Below, piece by piece: positions 44,614 through 53,462 of a stretch of 64,000 nucleotides of DNA. The stretch's first letter is position 1. Each line of letters opens with the position of its first letter. The stretch covers positions 38,701 through 102,700 of the forward strand of contig VSNG01000010.1 of the NCBI GenBank assembly GCA_009774175.1, in the 5' to 3' direction. The position numbers and the translations under genes are program-made. The notes under the pieces were generated by a model. The model was not told the origin of the DNA and did no database searches. It saw only the letters and a list, made by a program, of their open reading frames with translations. This stretch comes from Lachnospiraceae bacterium. Its GTDB lineage: Bacteria; Bacillota; Clostridia; Lachnospirales; Lachnospiraceae.

Positions 44614-45554
44614 TGTTATTATTAATTCAGTATACGCTGATATTTGCTTCTGTCCTTGTGCTCGTGGCACTCGGCGGATGCTTTTCGGAGCATAGCGGTG
44701 TGATCAATATCGGTCTGGAAGGAATCATGGTAATCGGTGCGCTGGGCGGCGCGCTCATGATGAAATATATCCCCGAAGGCATGGCGGCGCCGCTTACCAT
44801 TTTGCTGGTTATTCTGGCAAGCGTGCTGCTGGGTATGCTTTTCTCCCTGCTGCTTGGCGTTGCGGCGATTCAGTTTAAGGCGGATCAGACACTTGTGGGC
44901 ACGGCGCTGAATCTTCTCGGCCCGGCGGCGGCAGTGGTTCTGGTGAGAGCCATTAACACGGCGGAGAGCGTGGATAATGTTTCCTCCACCGTAGCCTATG
45001 GCGCGGCCAAAAGATCGTTTATTGTCAATATAGGGAGGTTTGAGTTTAACTGGTTTATGCTGGTGGCCCTGCTTGTGCTGGTGGCATCCTATATTGTGCT
45101 TTATAAAACGAAGTTTGGGCTCAGGCTTTGCGCCTGTGGTGAGCATCCGCAGGCGGCGGATTCGGTCGGAATAAATGTGTATAAAATGCGTTATGCAGGC
45201 GTTCTTATTTCCGGCGCGCTGGGCGGCCTGGGCGGTCTTGTATATATTACGGCAGGCGTTAGCGAGTGGAAGTTTGAAAACGGCGTAGCGGGCTTTGGAT
45301 TCCTTGCGCTGGCAGTTATGATTTTTGGACAGTGGAGACCGATAAATATCGGTCTTGCAGCGATTCTGTTCGGATTATTCCGGGCTCTGTCCAATGTATA
45401 TACGGGGTTTGACGCGCTGGTGGCGCTTAAACTGCCAAGCACAATTTACAACATGCTCCCCTATATCATTTCGCTGGTAGTGCTTATATTTGTTTCAGGG
45501 AAATCCCGGGCGCCGAAGGCGGAGGGTATTCCCTACGATAAGGGCGCGCGTTGA
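44613..45554 (+). CDS. nucleoside ABC transporter permease 2
   Basis: The 313-residue protein has about eight membrane helices, the family opening 'GGCFSEHSGVINIGLEGIMVIGAL' and 'FGLRLCACGEHPQAADSVGINVYKMRYAGVLISGALGGLGG'. It pairs with permease 1 in a heterodimeric channel of the BMP-type nucleoside importer (NupQ-like). The start shares one base with the previous stop. The catabolic genes for the imported nucleosides follow within 80 bp. Confidence 0.95.
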   Translation: MLLLIQYTLIFASVLVLVALGGCFSEHSGVINIGLEGIMVIGALGGALMMKYIPEGMAAPLTILLVILASVLLGMLFSLLLGVAAIQFKADQTLVGTALNLLGPAAAVVLVRAINTAESVDNVSSTVAYGAAKRSFIVNIGRFEFNWFMLVALLVLVASYIVLYKTKFGLRLCACGEHPQAADSVGINVYKMRYAGVLISGALGGLGGLVYITAGVSEWKFENGVAGFGFLALAVMIFGQWRPINIGLAAILFGLFRALSNVYTGFDALVALKLPSTIYNMLPYIISLVVLIFVSGKSRAPKAEGIPYDKGAR

Positions 45555-45630
45555 GAAAATGTTCCGTCAGGACATTGTCTGTTCCATATTGTGAAAGTTG
45601 GTGTAAAAAAGTTTCTGGAAGGAGATTGCT

Positions 45631-46416
45631 ATGAAAAACTATTCAGAAGATGCCAGCAGGCAGTATCATATTCAGGTAGCGAAGGGTGAAGTGGGCCGTT
45701 ATGTGATCATGCCCGGAGACCCGAAGCGGTGCGTAAAGATAGCGCAGTATTTTGATAATCCGGTTTTAATTGCGGATAATAGAGAGTATATTACTTACAC
45801 AGGGACGCTGGACGGCGTAAAGGTAAGCGTTACGTCTACGGGAATAGGCGGCCCGTCCGCCTCGATTGCGATGGAAGAGCTGTACCGGTGCGGTGCGGAT
45901 ACCTTTATTCGGATCGGAACCTGCGGCGGTATGCAGACAGAAGTGAAAAGTGGCGACGTAGTAATTGCAACGGGTGCCATTCGTATGGAGGGGACAAGCA
46001 GAGAGTACGCGCCCATTGAATTTCCGGCAGTGGCAGATCTTGCGGTGACGAATGCGCTTGTCAAAGCCGCCGGGGAAAAGGGCTATCCTTTCCACACGGG
46101 CGTAGTACAGTGTAAGGATTCGTTTTACGGACAGCACGAGCCGGAGGTAAAGCCCGTGAGCTATGAACTGCTCAATAAGTGGGAAGCATGGAAACGGCTG
46201 GGATGCCTTGCATCCGAAATGGAATCGGCGGCGATGTTCGTCGTGGCCAGCGCGCTTCGTGTAAGAACAGGTTCCTGTTTTCTTGTAGTGGCGAATCAGG
46301 AGCGGGAGAAGCTTGGCTTGGAAAATCCGGTGGTGCACGATACGGACATGGCCATTCAGGTGGCCGTCGAGGCAATCCGTGAACTGATCAGGAAGGATGC
46401 GGATCGTGTGGGCTGA
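45631..46416 (+). CDS. udp: uridine/nucleoside phosphorylase
   Basis: The 261-residue protein is of the NP-I family, with 'YVIMPGDPKRCVKIAQYF', 'TSTGIGGPSASIAMEELYRCGADTFIRIGTCGG' and the ribose-binding 'EMESAAMFVVASALRVRTGS'. It splits nucleosides with phosphate to give the base and ribose-1-phosphate or deoxyribose-1-phosphate. The phrases match uridine phosphorylase better than purine phosphorylase, but the base preference is not certain. The start follows GGAAGGAG. Confidence 0.93.
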   Translation: MKNYSEDASRQYHIQVAKGEVGRYVIMPGDPKRCVKIAQYFDNPVLIADNREYITYTGTLDGVKVSVTSTGIGGPSASIAMEELYRCGADTFIRIGTCGGMQTEVKSGDVVIATGAIRMEGTSREYAPIEFPAVADLAVTNALVKAAGEKGYPFHTGVVQCKDSFYGQHEPEVKPVSYELLNKWEAWKRLGCLASEMESAAMFVVASALRVRTGSCFLVVANQEREKLGLENPVVHDTDMAIQVAVEAIRELIRKDADRVG

Positions 46417-46469
46417 CAGTGACAGAATGAAACGGGAAAATGCGCTTGCCGAAATGGAGGAAAGAGAAA

Positions 46470-47135
46470 ATGGATAAAAATGAAATTTTAAGACATGTGG
46501 ATCATACTCTGCTGTTACAGCCGTCGACCTGGGAGGAGATCCGTCAGATCTGTGATGACGCCATTAAATACCAGACGGCGTCAGTCTGCATTCCGCCCTG
46601 CTATGTGAAGCAGGCCCATGAATATATGGGTGACAGGATGGCAGTCTGCACGGTGATCGGTTTTCCAAACGGAAACATGACTACGGCCGCTAAGGAATTT
46701 GAGACAAAGGACGCCATTGCAAACGGCGCGTCTGAAATTGATATGGTGATCAATATCGGATGGGTAAAAGACAAAAAATATGACCAGGTGGAAGAGGAAA
46801 TCCGTACGCTGAAGGCGGCGTGCGGCGATAGAATTTTGAAGGTTATCATCGAAACCTGTCTGCTTACGGAAGAAGAGAAGATTAAAATGTGCCAGATCGT
46901 GACCGGGGCAGGGGCGGATTACATTAAGACATCTACCGGGTTTTCCACCGGTGGGGCTACTTTTGACGATGTGGAGCTGTTTGCGAAACATGTGGGGCCG
47001 AAGGTCAGGATTAAGGCGGCGGGCGGCATTTCTTCCATGGCCGATGCAGAGAAATTTCTCTCTCTGGGAGCTGACCGCCTCGGAACCAGCAGGATTGTGA
47101 AGATCATTAAGAACGAGGAATCCATGGGGTATTAA
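46470..47135 (+). CDS. deoC: deoxyribose-phosphate aldolase
   Basis: ATG 46470 follows GGAGG; an upstream in-frame ATG at 46440 has no such site. The 221-residue TIM barrel has 'HVDHTLLLQPSTWEEI', 'KVIIETCLLTEEEKI' and the Schiff-base region 'VRIKAAGGISSMADAE', where the lysine of 'IKAAGG' is catalytic. It splits 2-deoxyribose-5-phosphate into acetaldehyde and glyceraldehyde-3-phosphate, linking deoxynucleosides to glycolysis. The next gene starts 24 bp later. Confidence 0.97.
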   Translation: MDKNEILRHVDHTLLLQPSTWEEIRQICDDAIKYQTASVCIPPCYVKQAHEYMGDRMAVCTVIGFPNGNMTTAAKEFETKDAIANGASEIDMVINIGWVKDKKYDQVEEEIRTLKAACGDRILKVIIETCLLTEEEKIKMCQIVTGAGADYIKTSTGFSTGGATFDDVELFAKHVGPKVRIKAAGGISSMADAEKFLSLGADRLGTSRIVKIIKNEESMGY

Positions 47136-47159
47136 ATTTTTACAAAAGCGGAGGGAACG

Positions 47160-47579
47160 ATGGACAGGGAATTAGTTCAGAAAATGATTAACCTGGCGAC
47201 AGAACAGCTAAAGTATTCTTACACGCCCTACTCGCACTTTAAGGTGGGCGCCGCGCTTCTTACAAAAGAGGGAAAATTATATACGGGCTGTAATATAGAA
47301 AACGCGGCATATACGCCTACAAACTGTGCGGAGCGGACGGCGTTTTTTAAAGCGGTCAGCGAGGGCGAACGGGAATTTCAGGCAATTTGCGTAGTGGGCG
47401 GCAAAGACGGCGTGCTGACGGAATATGCCGCGCCCTGCGGCGTATGCAGACAGGTTATGATGGAGTTTTGTAATCCGGAGACCTTTCAGATTATTCTGGC
47501 CACAAGTGAAGAGCAGTATGAAATTTTTACGCTAAAGGAACTGCTTCCTCTTGGATTTGGCCCGGATAATCTGGCGTAG
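47160..47579 (+). CDS. cdd: cytidine deaminase
   Basis: The 139-residue protein has the zinc motifs of the cytidine deaminase family: 'CNIENAAYTPTNCAERTAFF' (Cys-Ala-Glu) and 'PCGVCRQVM'. It turns cytidine and deoxycytidine into uridine and deoxyuridine, the substrates of the phosphorylase encoded upstream. It is a homotetramer with one zinc per subunit. The start follows GGAGGG and the next gene begins 9 bp after the stop. Confidence 0.97.
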   Translation: MDRELVQKMINLATEQLKYSYTPYSHFKVGAALLTKEGKLYTGCNIENAAYTPTNCAERTAFFKAVSEGEREFQAICVVGGKDGVLTEYAAPCGVCRQVMMEFCNPETFQIILATSEEQYEIFTLKELLPLGFGPDNLA

Positions 47580-47588
47580 GAGAAAGGA

Positions 47589-48791
47589 ATGAATGACAAT
47601 ATGGAGAAATATAAGAGAATATTTTTGATTGTTCTGGATTCTCTTGGAATTGGCGCCATGCCGGATTCCGAAAGATTCGGAGACAGGGGTGTGGATACGC
47701 TTGGACATATTCTGGAGCAGATGGGAACCCTTGCGATTCCCAATCTGAAAAAACTGGGACTGCTTAACCTGCATTGTGCCGGAGATATGAAGGGGGAGGA
47801 AAATCCTCTTGGCCGGTACATGCGCCTTGGCGAAACCAGTAACGGCAAGGATACCATGACCGGACACTGGGAAATGATGGGAATTAATACCACAAAGCCT
47901 TTTCTGACCTTTACGGATACGGGTTTTCCGCCGGAATTAATTGCAGAGCTGGAAAAACGCTGCGGTAAAAGGGTGATCGGGAATAAAAGCGCCAGCGGCA
48001 CGGAGATTATCGAAGAGCTGGGAGAAGAGGAGATCAACACCGGCGCGATGATTGTTTATACCTCGGCGGATTCCGTATTGCAGATTTGCGGTCATGAAGA
48101 GACTTTTGATTTGGAGAATCTGTACCGCTGCTGTGAAATTGCGCGGGAAATTACAATGAAGGATGAGTGGAGAGTTGGCCGTGTTATTGCAAGGCCCTAT
48201 GTGGGAAAGAAAAAGGGCGAGTTTAAACGAACAAGCAATCGGCATGATTACGCTTTGAAGCCGCCCATTCCGACAGTGTTAAACGCTTTGAAGGACGGCG
48301 GACTGGATGTGATTGGCGTGGGTAAAATCAATGATATTTTCTGTGGCGAGGGGATCACAAGAACCTGTCATTCAGACAGTTCCGTTCATGGAATGGAGCA
48401 GACCATTGCAATCTGTAAAGAAGACTTTCACGGACTCTGTTTTGTCAATCTGGTGGATTTTGACGCATTATGGGGACACCGCAGAAATGTGGAAGGTTAC
48501 GGACGGGAAATTGAAAAATTTGATAAAAATCTTGGCGTTTTGCTGGAGGAACTGCGTGACGACGATCTTCTGATTCTGACAGCGGATCACGGAAACGATC
48601 CAACCTACAGCGGCACCGACCATACGAGAGAATATGTGCCCTTTGTGGCTTATTCGAAAAGAATGGATAAGGGCGGCGCACTGGAAAACAGGGATACCTT
48701 TGCTGTAATAGGCGCTTCCGTTGCACAGAATTTTGGTGTGGATATGCCGGAAGGCGCCATAGGGGAGTCCGTGTTAAACGAATTGAGCTGA
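47589..48791 (+). CDS. deoB: phosphopentomutase
   Basis: The 400-residue metalloenzyme of the alkaline-phosphatase superfamily has 'IVLDSLGIGAMPDSERFGDRGVDTLGHI', 'KDTMTGHWEMMG' with the active-site Thr, and metal ligands 'NLVDFDALWGHRRN' and 'TADHGNDPTYSGTDHTRE'. It turns (deoxy)ribose-1-phosphate into the 5-phosphate, which deoC uses. ATG 47589 follows GGAGAAAGG; ATG 47601 is possible. It completes the pathway of this operon. Confidence 0.98.
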   Translation: MNDNMEKYKRIFLIVLDSLGIGAMPDSERFGDRGVDTLGHILEQMGTLAIPNLKKLGLLNLHCAGDMKGEENPLGRYMRLGETSNGKDTMTGHWEMMGINTTKPFLTFTDTGFPPELIAELEKRCGKRVIGNKSASGTEIIEELGEEEINTGAMIVYTSADSVLQICGHEETFDLENLYRCCEIAREITMKDEWRVGRVIARPYVGKKKGEFKRTSNRHDYALKPPIPTVLNALKDGGLDVIGVGKINDIFCGEGITRTCHSDSSVHGMEQTIAICKEDFHGLCFVNLVDFDALWGHRRNVEGYGREIEKFDKNLGVLLEELRDDDLLILTADHGNDPTYSGTDHTREYVPFVAYSKRMDKGGALENRDTFAVIGASVAQNFGVDMPEGAIGESVLNELS

Positions 48792-48822
48792 AAAGGTACG
48801 AAAGATGGGACGGTGAATCAGA

Positions 48823-49467
48823 ATGCACTACAGATATCTCGATATGGAAACATACAAAAGAAAAGACCATTTTCTTTATTTTAACAGTCTGGCTTTTCCC
48901 TATGTGGGACTGACGGCAAATGTGGACATTACAGAGCTGCTCCAAAAAATAAAGGCGGACAGGCTGCCGTTTTTTCTGACGATTTGTTACTGTGTCCGGG
49001 AGGCGGCTAATCAAATTCCGGAGTTTCGCCAGAGAATTATGGACGGCAGGATTGCAGAGTTTGACAGATGCGCCACTTCCCATACGGTGGCACTGGAGGA
49101 TGGAACGTTTTGTTACTGCACTTTGGATAAGGAGCTGCCCTTTTCAGAGTATCTTCCTTATGCGGTTCAGCAACAGGAGGAAGCAAAGCAGGCGGCGTCG
49201 ATTGCGGAGGAAAAAGAGGAGGCGTACAGTAAATTTTTTATTTCTTCTCTTCCCTGGATTTCCTATACCGGGCTGATACAGCCGACGCCTGTTCCGGCGG
49301 ACAGTAATCCGAGAATTACATGGGGAAAATATTTTGCGCAGGAGGAAAGAATATTGCTTCCCGTGTCGGTACTCTGTCATCACGGTCTGGTAGATGGGCG
49401 TCATATTGCCGATTTTTACCGGCTGCTGGGAGAGAAGTGTAAAGAGCTTTGCGTACAGGAGGGGTAA
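48823..49467 (+). CDS. CAT-like (chloramphenicol acetyltransferase fold) acyltransferase
   Basis: The 214-residue protein has the CAT fold order, including 'RKDHFLYFNSLAFPYVGLTANVDIT' and the catalytic motif 'CHHGLVDGRHIADF' near the C-terminus, where the first-named His-His pair includes the base. Acyl-CoA is the usual donor. Real resistance CATs share the HHxxxDG motif, but many chromosomal homologues in clostridia have other or unknown substrates. The gene follows deoB by 31 bp. Resistance cannot be claimed from sequence alone. Confidence 0.85.
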   Translation: MHYRYLDMETYKRKDHFLYFNSLAFPYVGLTANVDITELLQKIKADRLPFFLTICYCVREAANQIPEFRQRIMDGRIAEFDRCATSHTVALEDGTFCYCTLDKELPFSEYLPYAVQQQEEAKQAASIAEEKEEAYSKFFISSLPWISYTGLIQPTPVPADSNPRITWGKYFAQEERILLPVSVLCHHGLVDGRHIADFYRLLGEKCKELCVQEG

Positions 49468-49473
49468 ACGCTT

Positions 49474-50853
49474 ATGGGGGAACCGGGTAGAGAACAAAGT
49501 ATGGAGCAGGAACCGGTGAAGGAACAGGCTCAGTATACGCCTTCCGTGCAGACAGAGTTTATGCGGGAAAAAATTAAGCAGAAGCCGGTCAATAAGAAAA
49601 AACTTCTGCGAAGAACGGTAATCACCGCAGTGATGGCGGTGGTGTTCGGTCTGGTGGCCTGCGTGACCTTTCTGATTCTGGAGCCGGTGATCAGTAACCG
49701 CCTATATCCCGAGGAGGAGCCGAAGGAGATCGAGTTTCCCGAGGAGACCGTGTCGGAGGAGATGAAGCCGGAGGACATGCTGGTCAATGAGGAGGATGTG
49801 GAAGACGCCATTGAGGCTGTGGAAACCGAGCTGGTGGATGAGCAGATCGAGGAGCAATTGGAAGAGATTTTGTCTCAGGTGGAGTTTCACCTGGAAGATT
49901 ATCAGGCGCTCTATGAAGAAATGAGGTCATTGACGGAAGAAGCCAGCCGGGCAGTGGTTACGGTGGCGGGCGTTACTTCTGATGTGGACTGGTTTAATAA
50001 TATATATGAAAATGTGGCTTCGGCCTCCGGTGTGATTGTGGCAAATAATGAAAAGGCCCTGTTGATTCTGGTCAGCGCCGGAAATTTAAACGGCGCGGAC
50101 AGTATTGAGGTGACTTTCTGCGATCAGACACAGATAGAGGCGGAGCTTGTACAGAAGGATGTAAACACGGGACTTGCGATCCTGTCGGTGCCCCTGTCCT
50201 CGATTGGGGAGGAAACTTTGGATAAGATCGACATTGCAGAATTGGGAAGTTCCAACAGCCCTAATCTGCTGGGTACGCCCGTGATAGCGTTGGGAAGTCC
50301 GCTGGGAACCGGCGGATCAGTCAGTTATGGCATGGTGACTTCCACGGGAACGACCATAGATCTGCCTGACGCCGCTTATAAAAGGATTACCACGGATATT
50401 TACGGGAGCCGTAACGCTACGGGAGTTCTGATTAATTTAAAAGGCATGGTGATCGGCATTATAGACAATGTTAATACCGGAAATGATATGAGCAACCTTC
50501 TCACAGCCTATGGCGTTACCGAACTGAAACGGACCATCGAGCAGATGTCCAACGATAAGGAACGGGCGTATCTGGGCGTACACGGTGCTGATGTGCCTAA
50601 AGAGGCCGTTGAGGATACGCAGATTGACACACCGGCGGGCACCTATATCAGGGAGATCGAGATTGATTCCCCGGCCATGGCAGCAGGCATTCAGAGCGGC
50701 GATGTGGTGACCAGAGTGGGAAATACGGAGATTACGGCATATAGTGAGCTTCTGGGGATTTTACAGTCGTCCAAACCGGAAGACGTGTTGACGTTTACAC
50801 TGGTGAGGCAGGGACATGAAATGATTGTGGATGTGACGTTGGGAAACTGGTAG
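49474..50853 (+). CDS. HtrA-like protein with PDZ domain, catalytic triad lost
   Basis: The 459-residue protein has a basic head, one membrane helix (about 48-70), a Glu-rich linker with coiled-coil tendency (about 78-155), a trypsin-like domain (about 160-340) and a PDZ domain (about 350-459, 'IDSPAMAAGIQSGDVVTRVGN'). The HtrA triad positions are changed. The His loop TNNHV reads 'LVSAGN', the Asp site DLAVL reads 'NTGLAIL', and the serine loop GNSGGPL reads 'GSRNATGVL'. The remaining fold marks ('ALGSPLGTGGSVSYGMVTS') are intact. It is probably a non-proteolytic scaffold or sensor at the membrane. The next gene starts 21 bp later. Confidence 0.85.
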   Translation: MGEPGREQSMEQEPVKEQAQYTPSVQTEFMREKIKQKPVNKKKLLRRTVITAVMAVVFGLVACVTFLILEPVISNRLYPEEEPKEIEFPEETVSEEMKPEDMLVNEEDVEDAIEAVETELVDEQIEEQLEEILSQVEFHLEDYQALYEEMRSLTEEASRAVVTVAGVTSDVDWFNNIYENVASASGVIVANNEKALLILVSAGNLNGADSIEVTFCDQTQIEAELVQKDVNTGLAILSVPLSSIGEETLDKIDIAELGSSNSPNLLGTPVIALGSPLGTGGSVSYGMVTSTGTTIDLPDAAYKRITTDIYGSRNATGVLINLKGMVIGIIDNVNTGNDMSNLLTAYGVTELKRTIEQMSNDKERAYLGVHGADVPKEAVEDTQIDTPAGTYIREIEIDSPAMAAGIQSGDVVTRVGNTEITAYSELLGILQSSKPEDVLTFTLVRQGHEMIVDVTLGNW

Positions 50854-50874
50854 AATGGGAGGACAGATTAAAAA

Positions 50875-51819
50875 ATGAAGTATATCAAGGACTACAGGGA
50901 GAGCGACAGAATATCGGACATTTACTTTTGCAAACATAAACAGTCGGCGGTTACAAAAAACGGTAAGCCTTACGACAATGTGATATTACAGGATAAGACG
51001 GGCACCATAGATGCAAAAATCTGGGATCCGAACAATGCCGGTATTGAAGACTTTGACAGTATGGATTACATAGAAGTATACGGTGATGTGACCAGCTTTC
51101 AGGGCGCGCTCCAGGTTAATGTGAAGCGGGTGCGCAAGTGCAGGGAAGGAGAGTATGACCCGGCGCAGTATCTTCCTGTCAGTAAGTTTGAAAATGAGGA
51201 TATGATGAAGGAGCTTCTGGATATCGTGGCAAGTATTAAGAATGCCTGCCTTCATGAGCTTCTGGAGGCTTTTTTTGTAAAGGATGAGGCGTTTATCAGG
51301 GCTTTTCGGCAGTCCTCCGCGGCAAAGACGGTGCATCACGGGTTTATGGGAGGTCTGTTACAGCATACGCTGGCAGTGACAAAGCTCTGCGATTATTTTT
51401 GCACACAGTACCCGGTTTTGAACAGAGATTTGCTTCTTACGGCGGCAATCTGCCACGATATCGGAAAGACAAAAGAGCTGTCCCTGTTCCCTCAGAATGA
51501 TTACACGGACGACGGACAGTTTCTTGGACATATTGTGATCGGCAGTGAGATGATCGGGGAGAAGATTCGGGATATAGACGGTTTTCCCGCATTACTTGCC
51601 AATGAGCTGAAGCACTGCATACTTTCCCATCATGGGGAGTTTGAATTTGGCTCGCCGAAAAAGCCTGCTATTGTGGAGGCGGTAGCTTTGAACTTTGCGG
51701 ATAATGTGGACGCTAAAATGGAGACCTTCACGGAGATTCTGGAAAACAGCACAGAGACGGGGTGGCTCGGATATAACAGATTGTTTGAATCCAATCTGCG
51801 GGGAACAAAGGTAGAATGA
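50875..51819 (+). CDS. YhaM-family 3'-5' exoribonuclease (OB + HD domains)
   Basis: The 314-residue protein has an OB-fold nucleic-acid domain (about 15-90, 'VILQDKTGTIDAKIWDPNN') and an HD domain with metal ligands 'GLLQHTLAVTKLCDYF', 'AAICHDIGKTKEL' and 'LKHCILSHHGEFEFGSP'. B. subtilis YhaM degrades RNA and DNA from the 3' end with Mn or Co. It lies in a housekeeping run between the HtrA-like gene and rlmD. Confidence 0.92.
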   Translation: MKYIKDYRESDRISDIYFCKHKQSAVTKNGKPYDNVILQDKTGTIDAKIWDPNNAGIEDFDSMDYIEVYGDVTSFQGALQVNVKRVRKCREGEYDPAQYLPVSKFENEDMMKELLDIVASIKNACLHELLEAFFVKDEAFIRAFRQSSAAKTVHHGFMGGLLQHTLAVTKLCDYFCTQYPVLNRDLLLTAAICHDIGKTKELSLFPQNDYTDDGQFLGHIVIGSEMIGEKIRDIDGFPALLANELKHCILSHHGEFEFGSPKKPAIVEAVALNFADNVDAKMETFTEILENSTETGWLGYNRLFESNLRGTKVE

Positions 51820-51876
51820 GATTTCGACGGTTTATAAAAGGAAAGCTGGCAGCAGCCAAAACTGGGTGGATTGACT

Positions 51877-53325
51877 ATGGAATTTTCGGGTTATAAAAAG
51901 AACGATATAGTAACGGTCAACATAGAGGACATCGGAAACGACGGCGAAGGTATCGGCAGGGCCGACGGATATACTCTGTTTATAAAGGATGCGGTTATCG
52001 GCGATAAAGTAAAGGCGCAGATTACCAAATGCGGGAAAAATTACGGTTATGCCAGAGTAGAGAAGGTGGTGACACCTTCTCCTTTTCGTGTGTCGCCGAA
52101 ATGCGCTTTTCACAGACAATGCGGAGGCTGTCAGATTCAGGCTATGCAGTATGAGAGACAGCTTGTCTGGAAAGAGAATAAGGTGCGTGAAAACCTTATG
52201 CGTATCGGCGGCTTTGCCGCAGAACGGATCAATGCGGTGATGGAGCACATAGCGGGTATGGAAGAGCCATGGCATTACCGCAATAAGGCCCAGTTTCCCA
52301 TCGGATATGACAGGGATGGGAATCTGATTGCAGGATTTTACGCGGGCAGAACCCATGATATCATTGCCAACACCGATTGCCTTCTTGGGCCGGCGGAGAA
52401 CAGGGAGATTCTGGAAGCGGTACTTTCTTATATGAAGGAGAACCGGGTGAGCGCTTACAGGGAGACCACGGGGGAGGGACTGGTACGCCATGTGCTGATC
52501 CGTAGCGGATTTTTTTCCGGGGAGATTATGGTATGTCTGGTGATTAACGGGAAACGGCTTCCGGCGGAGGATAAGCTGGTGGAAACACTGACAAAATTAC
52601 AGTTTTCCGAAAGAAGGATTGTCAGTATCTCTGTCAGCGTCAATACGGAAAAAACAAATGTCATTATGGGGAAGAAGATTCGGCTGCTCTGGGGCAATGA
52701 ATATATGGAGGACAGCCTTAAAGTCATGAATCTGTCAGGTCATGGAGAAACAGAAGCAGCGCAAACAGAGGAAAGAATTATCTTTCGTATTTCACCGCTT
52801 TCCTTTTATCAGGTGAATCCCCGGCAGACTGAAAAGCTGTATTGCCTCGCATTGGAATATGCACAGCTGACGGGAAAGGAGACCGTTTGCGATCTCTACT
52901 GCGGAATCGGGACAATCTCTCTCTTTATGGCAAAGCGGGCGGGGAAGGTCTATGGCGTGGAGATTGTGCCACAGGCTATTGAGGACGCCAGGGAAAATGC
53001 CCGTAGAAATCAGATTACAAATGCGGAATTTTATGTGGGAAAAGCGGAGGAGGTATTGCCGGAGCTTTTTGAAAGGAAGGGGATTCGCCCGGATGTGATC
53101 GTGGTCGATCCGCCCCGTAAGGGCTGTGACGAAAAGTGCCTGGAAACGATGATTGCAATGCAGCCGGAGCGGATTGTCTATGTAAGCTGCGACCCGGCTA
53201 CGCTTGCACGGGATTTGAAGATACTGTGCGGGGGCGGGTATGAGATCAGGAGAGTGCGGGCGGTTGATCAGTTTGGGCATACTTGTCATATAGAAACTAT
53301 CGTGGCTTTAAGCCGCATAAAATAA
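51877..53325 (+). CDS. rlmD: 23S rRNA (uracil-1939-C5)-methyltransferase
   Basis: ATG 51877 is preferred over TTG 51871. The 482-residue protein has an N-terminal TRAM domain (1-60), an iron-sulfur cysteine set (Cys76, Cys82, Cys85 in 'CAFHRQCGGCQIQ', and one later in 'NTDCLLG'), a SAM domain ('CDLYCGIGTISLFMA'), 'VVDPPRKGCDEK' and the catalytic Cys in 'YVSCDPATLARDL'. Several RlmD/TrmA paralogues exist in Firmicutes (RlmCD), so the exact base is not certain. The 3' end borders the integrated element, as with ICEs in streptococci that use rum-type genes as target. Confidence 0.93.
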   Translation: MEFSGYKKNDIVTVNIEDIGNDGEGIGRADGYTLFIKDAVIGDKVKAQITKCGKNYGYARVEKVVTPSPFRVSPKCAFHRQCGGCQIQAMQYERQLVWKENKVRENLMRIGGFAAERINAVMEHIAGMEEPWHYRNKAQFPIGYDRDGNLIAGFYAGRTHDIIANTDCLLGPAENREILEAVLSYMKENRVSAYRETTGEGLVRHVLIRSGFFSGEIMVCLVINGKRLPAEDKLVETLTKLQFSERRIVSISVSVNTEKTNVIMGKKIRLLWGNEYMEDSLKVMNLSGHGETEAAQTEERIIFRISPLSFYQVNPRQTEKLYCLALEYAQLTGKETVCDLYCGIGTISLFMAKRAGKVYGVEIVPQAIEDARENARRNQITNAEFYVGKAEEVLPELFERKGIRPDVIVVDPPRKGCDEKCLETMIAMQPERIVYVSCDPATLARDLKILCGGGYEIRRVRAVDQFGHTCHIETIVALSRIK

Positions 53326-53362
53326 GGGTTTTCAGGGATTTATAGGGTGCGAAAATGGGTGG

Positions 53363-53383
53363 TTTGCCACCGATTTGCCACCG
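53363..53383 (+). repeat. left 21-bp terminal repeat (possible att or integrase site)
   Basis: TTTGCCACC-G-ATTTGCCACCG. Its partner at 60477-60497 differs in one base. Each copy lies in a GGTGG...CCACC inverted repeat. The 7114-bp distance between copies matches the extent of the element. Confidence 0.55.
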
Positions 53384-53417
53384 CAATTCTGAAAAGACAC
53401 CCAAAACGTTAAGAAAG

Positions 53418-53455
53418 GGCTGAACAGCGGTGAACTTTTGCTGTCAGCCCTCTTT
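53418..53455. terminator. hairpin between rlmD and the integrase
   Basis: AGGGCTGA/TCAGCCCT arms with an inner CAGC/GCTG extension lie between the convergent rlmD and integrase genes. CTCTTTT follows on the plus strand and TTTCTT on the minus strand, so it may stop both. Confidence 0.7.
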
Positions 53456-53462
53456 TGGTGTT

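Noticed and set aside
48823..49467. Chloramphenicol resistance gene
   Set aside because: The HHxxxDG motif is shared by many chromosomal homologues; context is housekeeping, so only a CAT-like call is justified.
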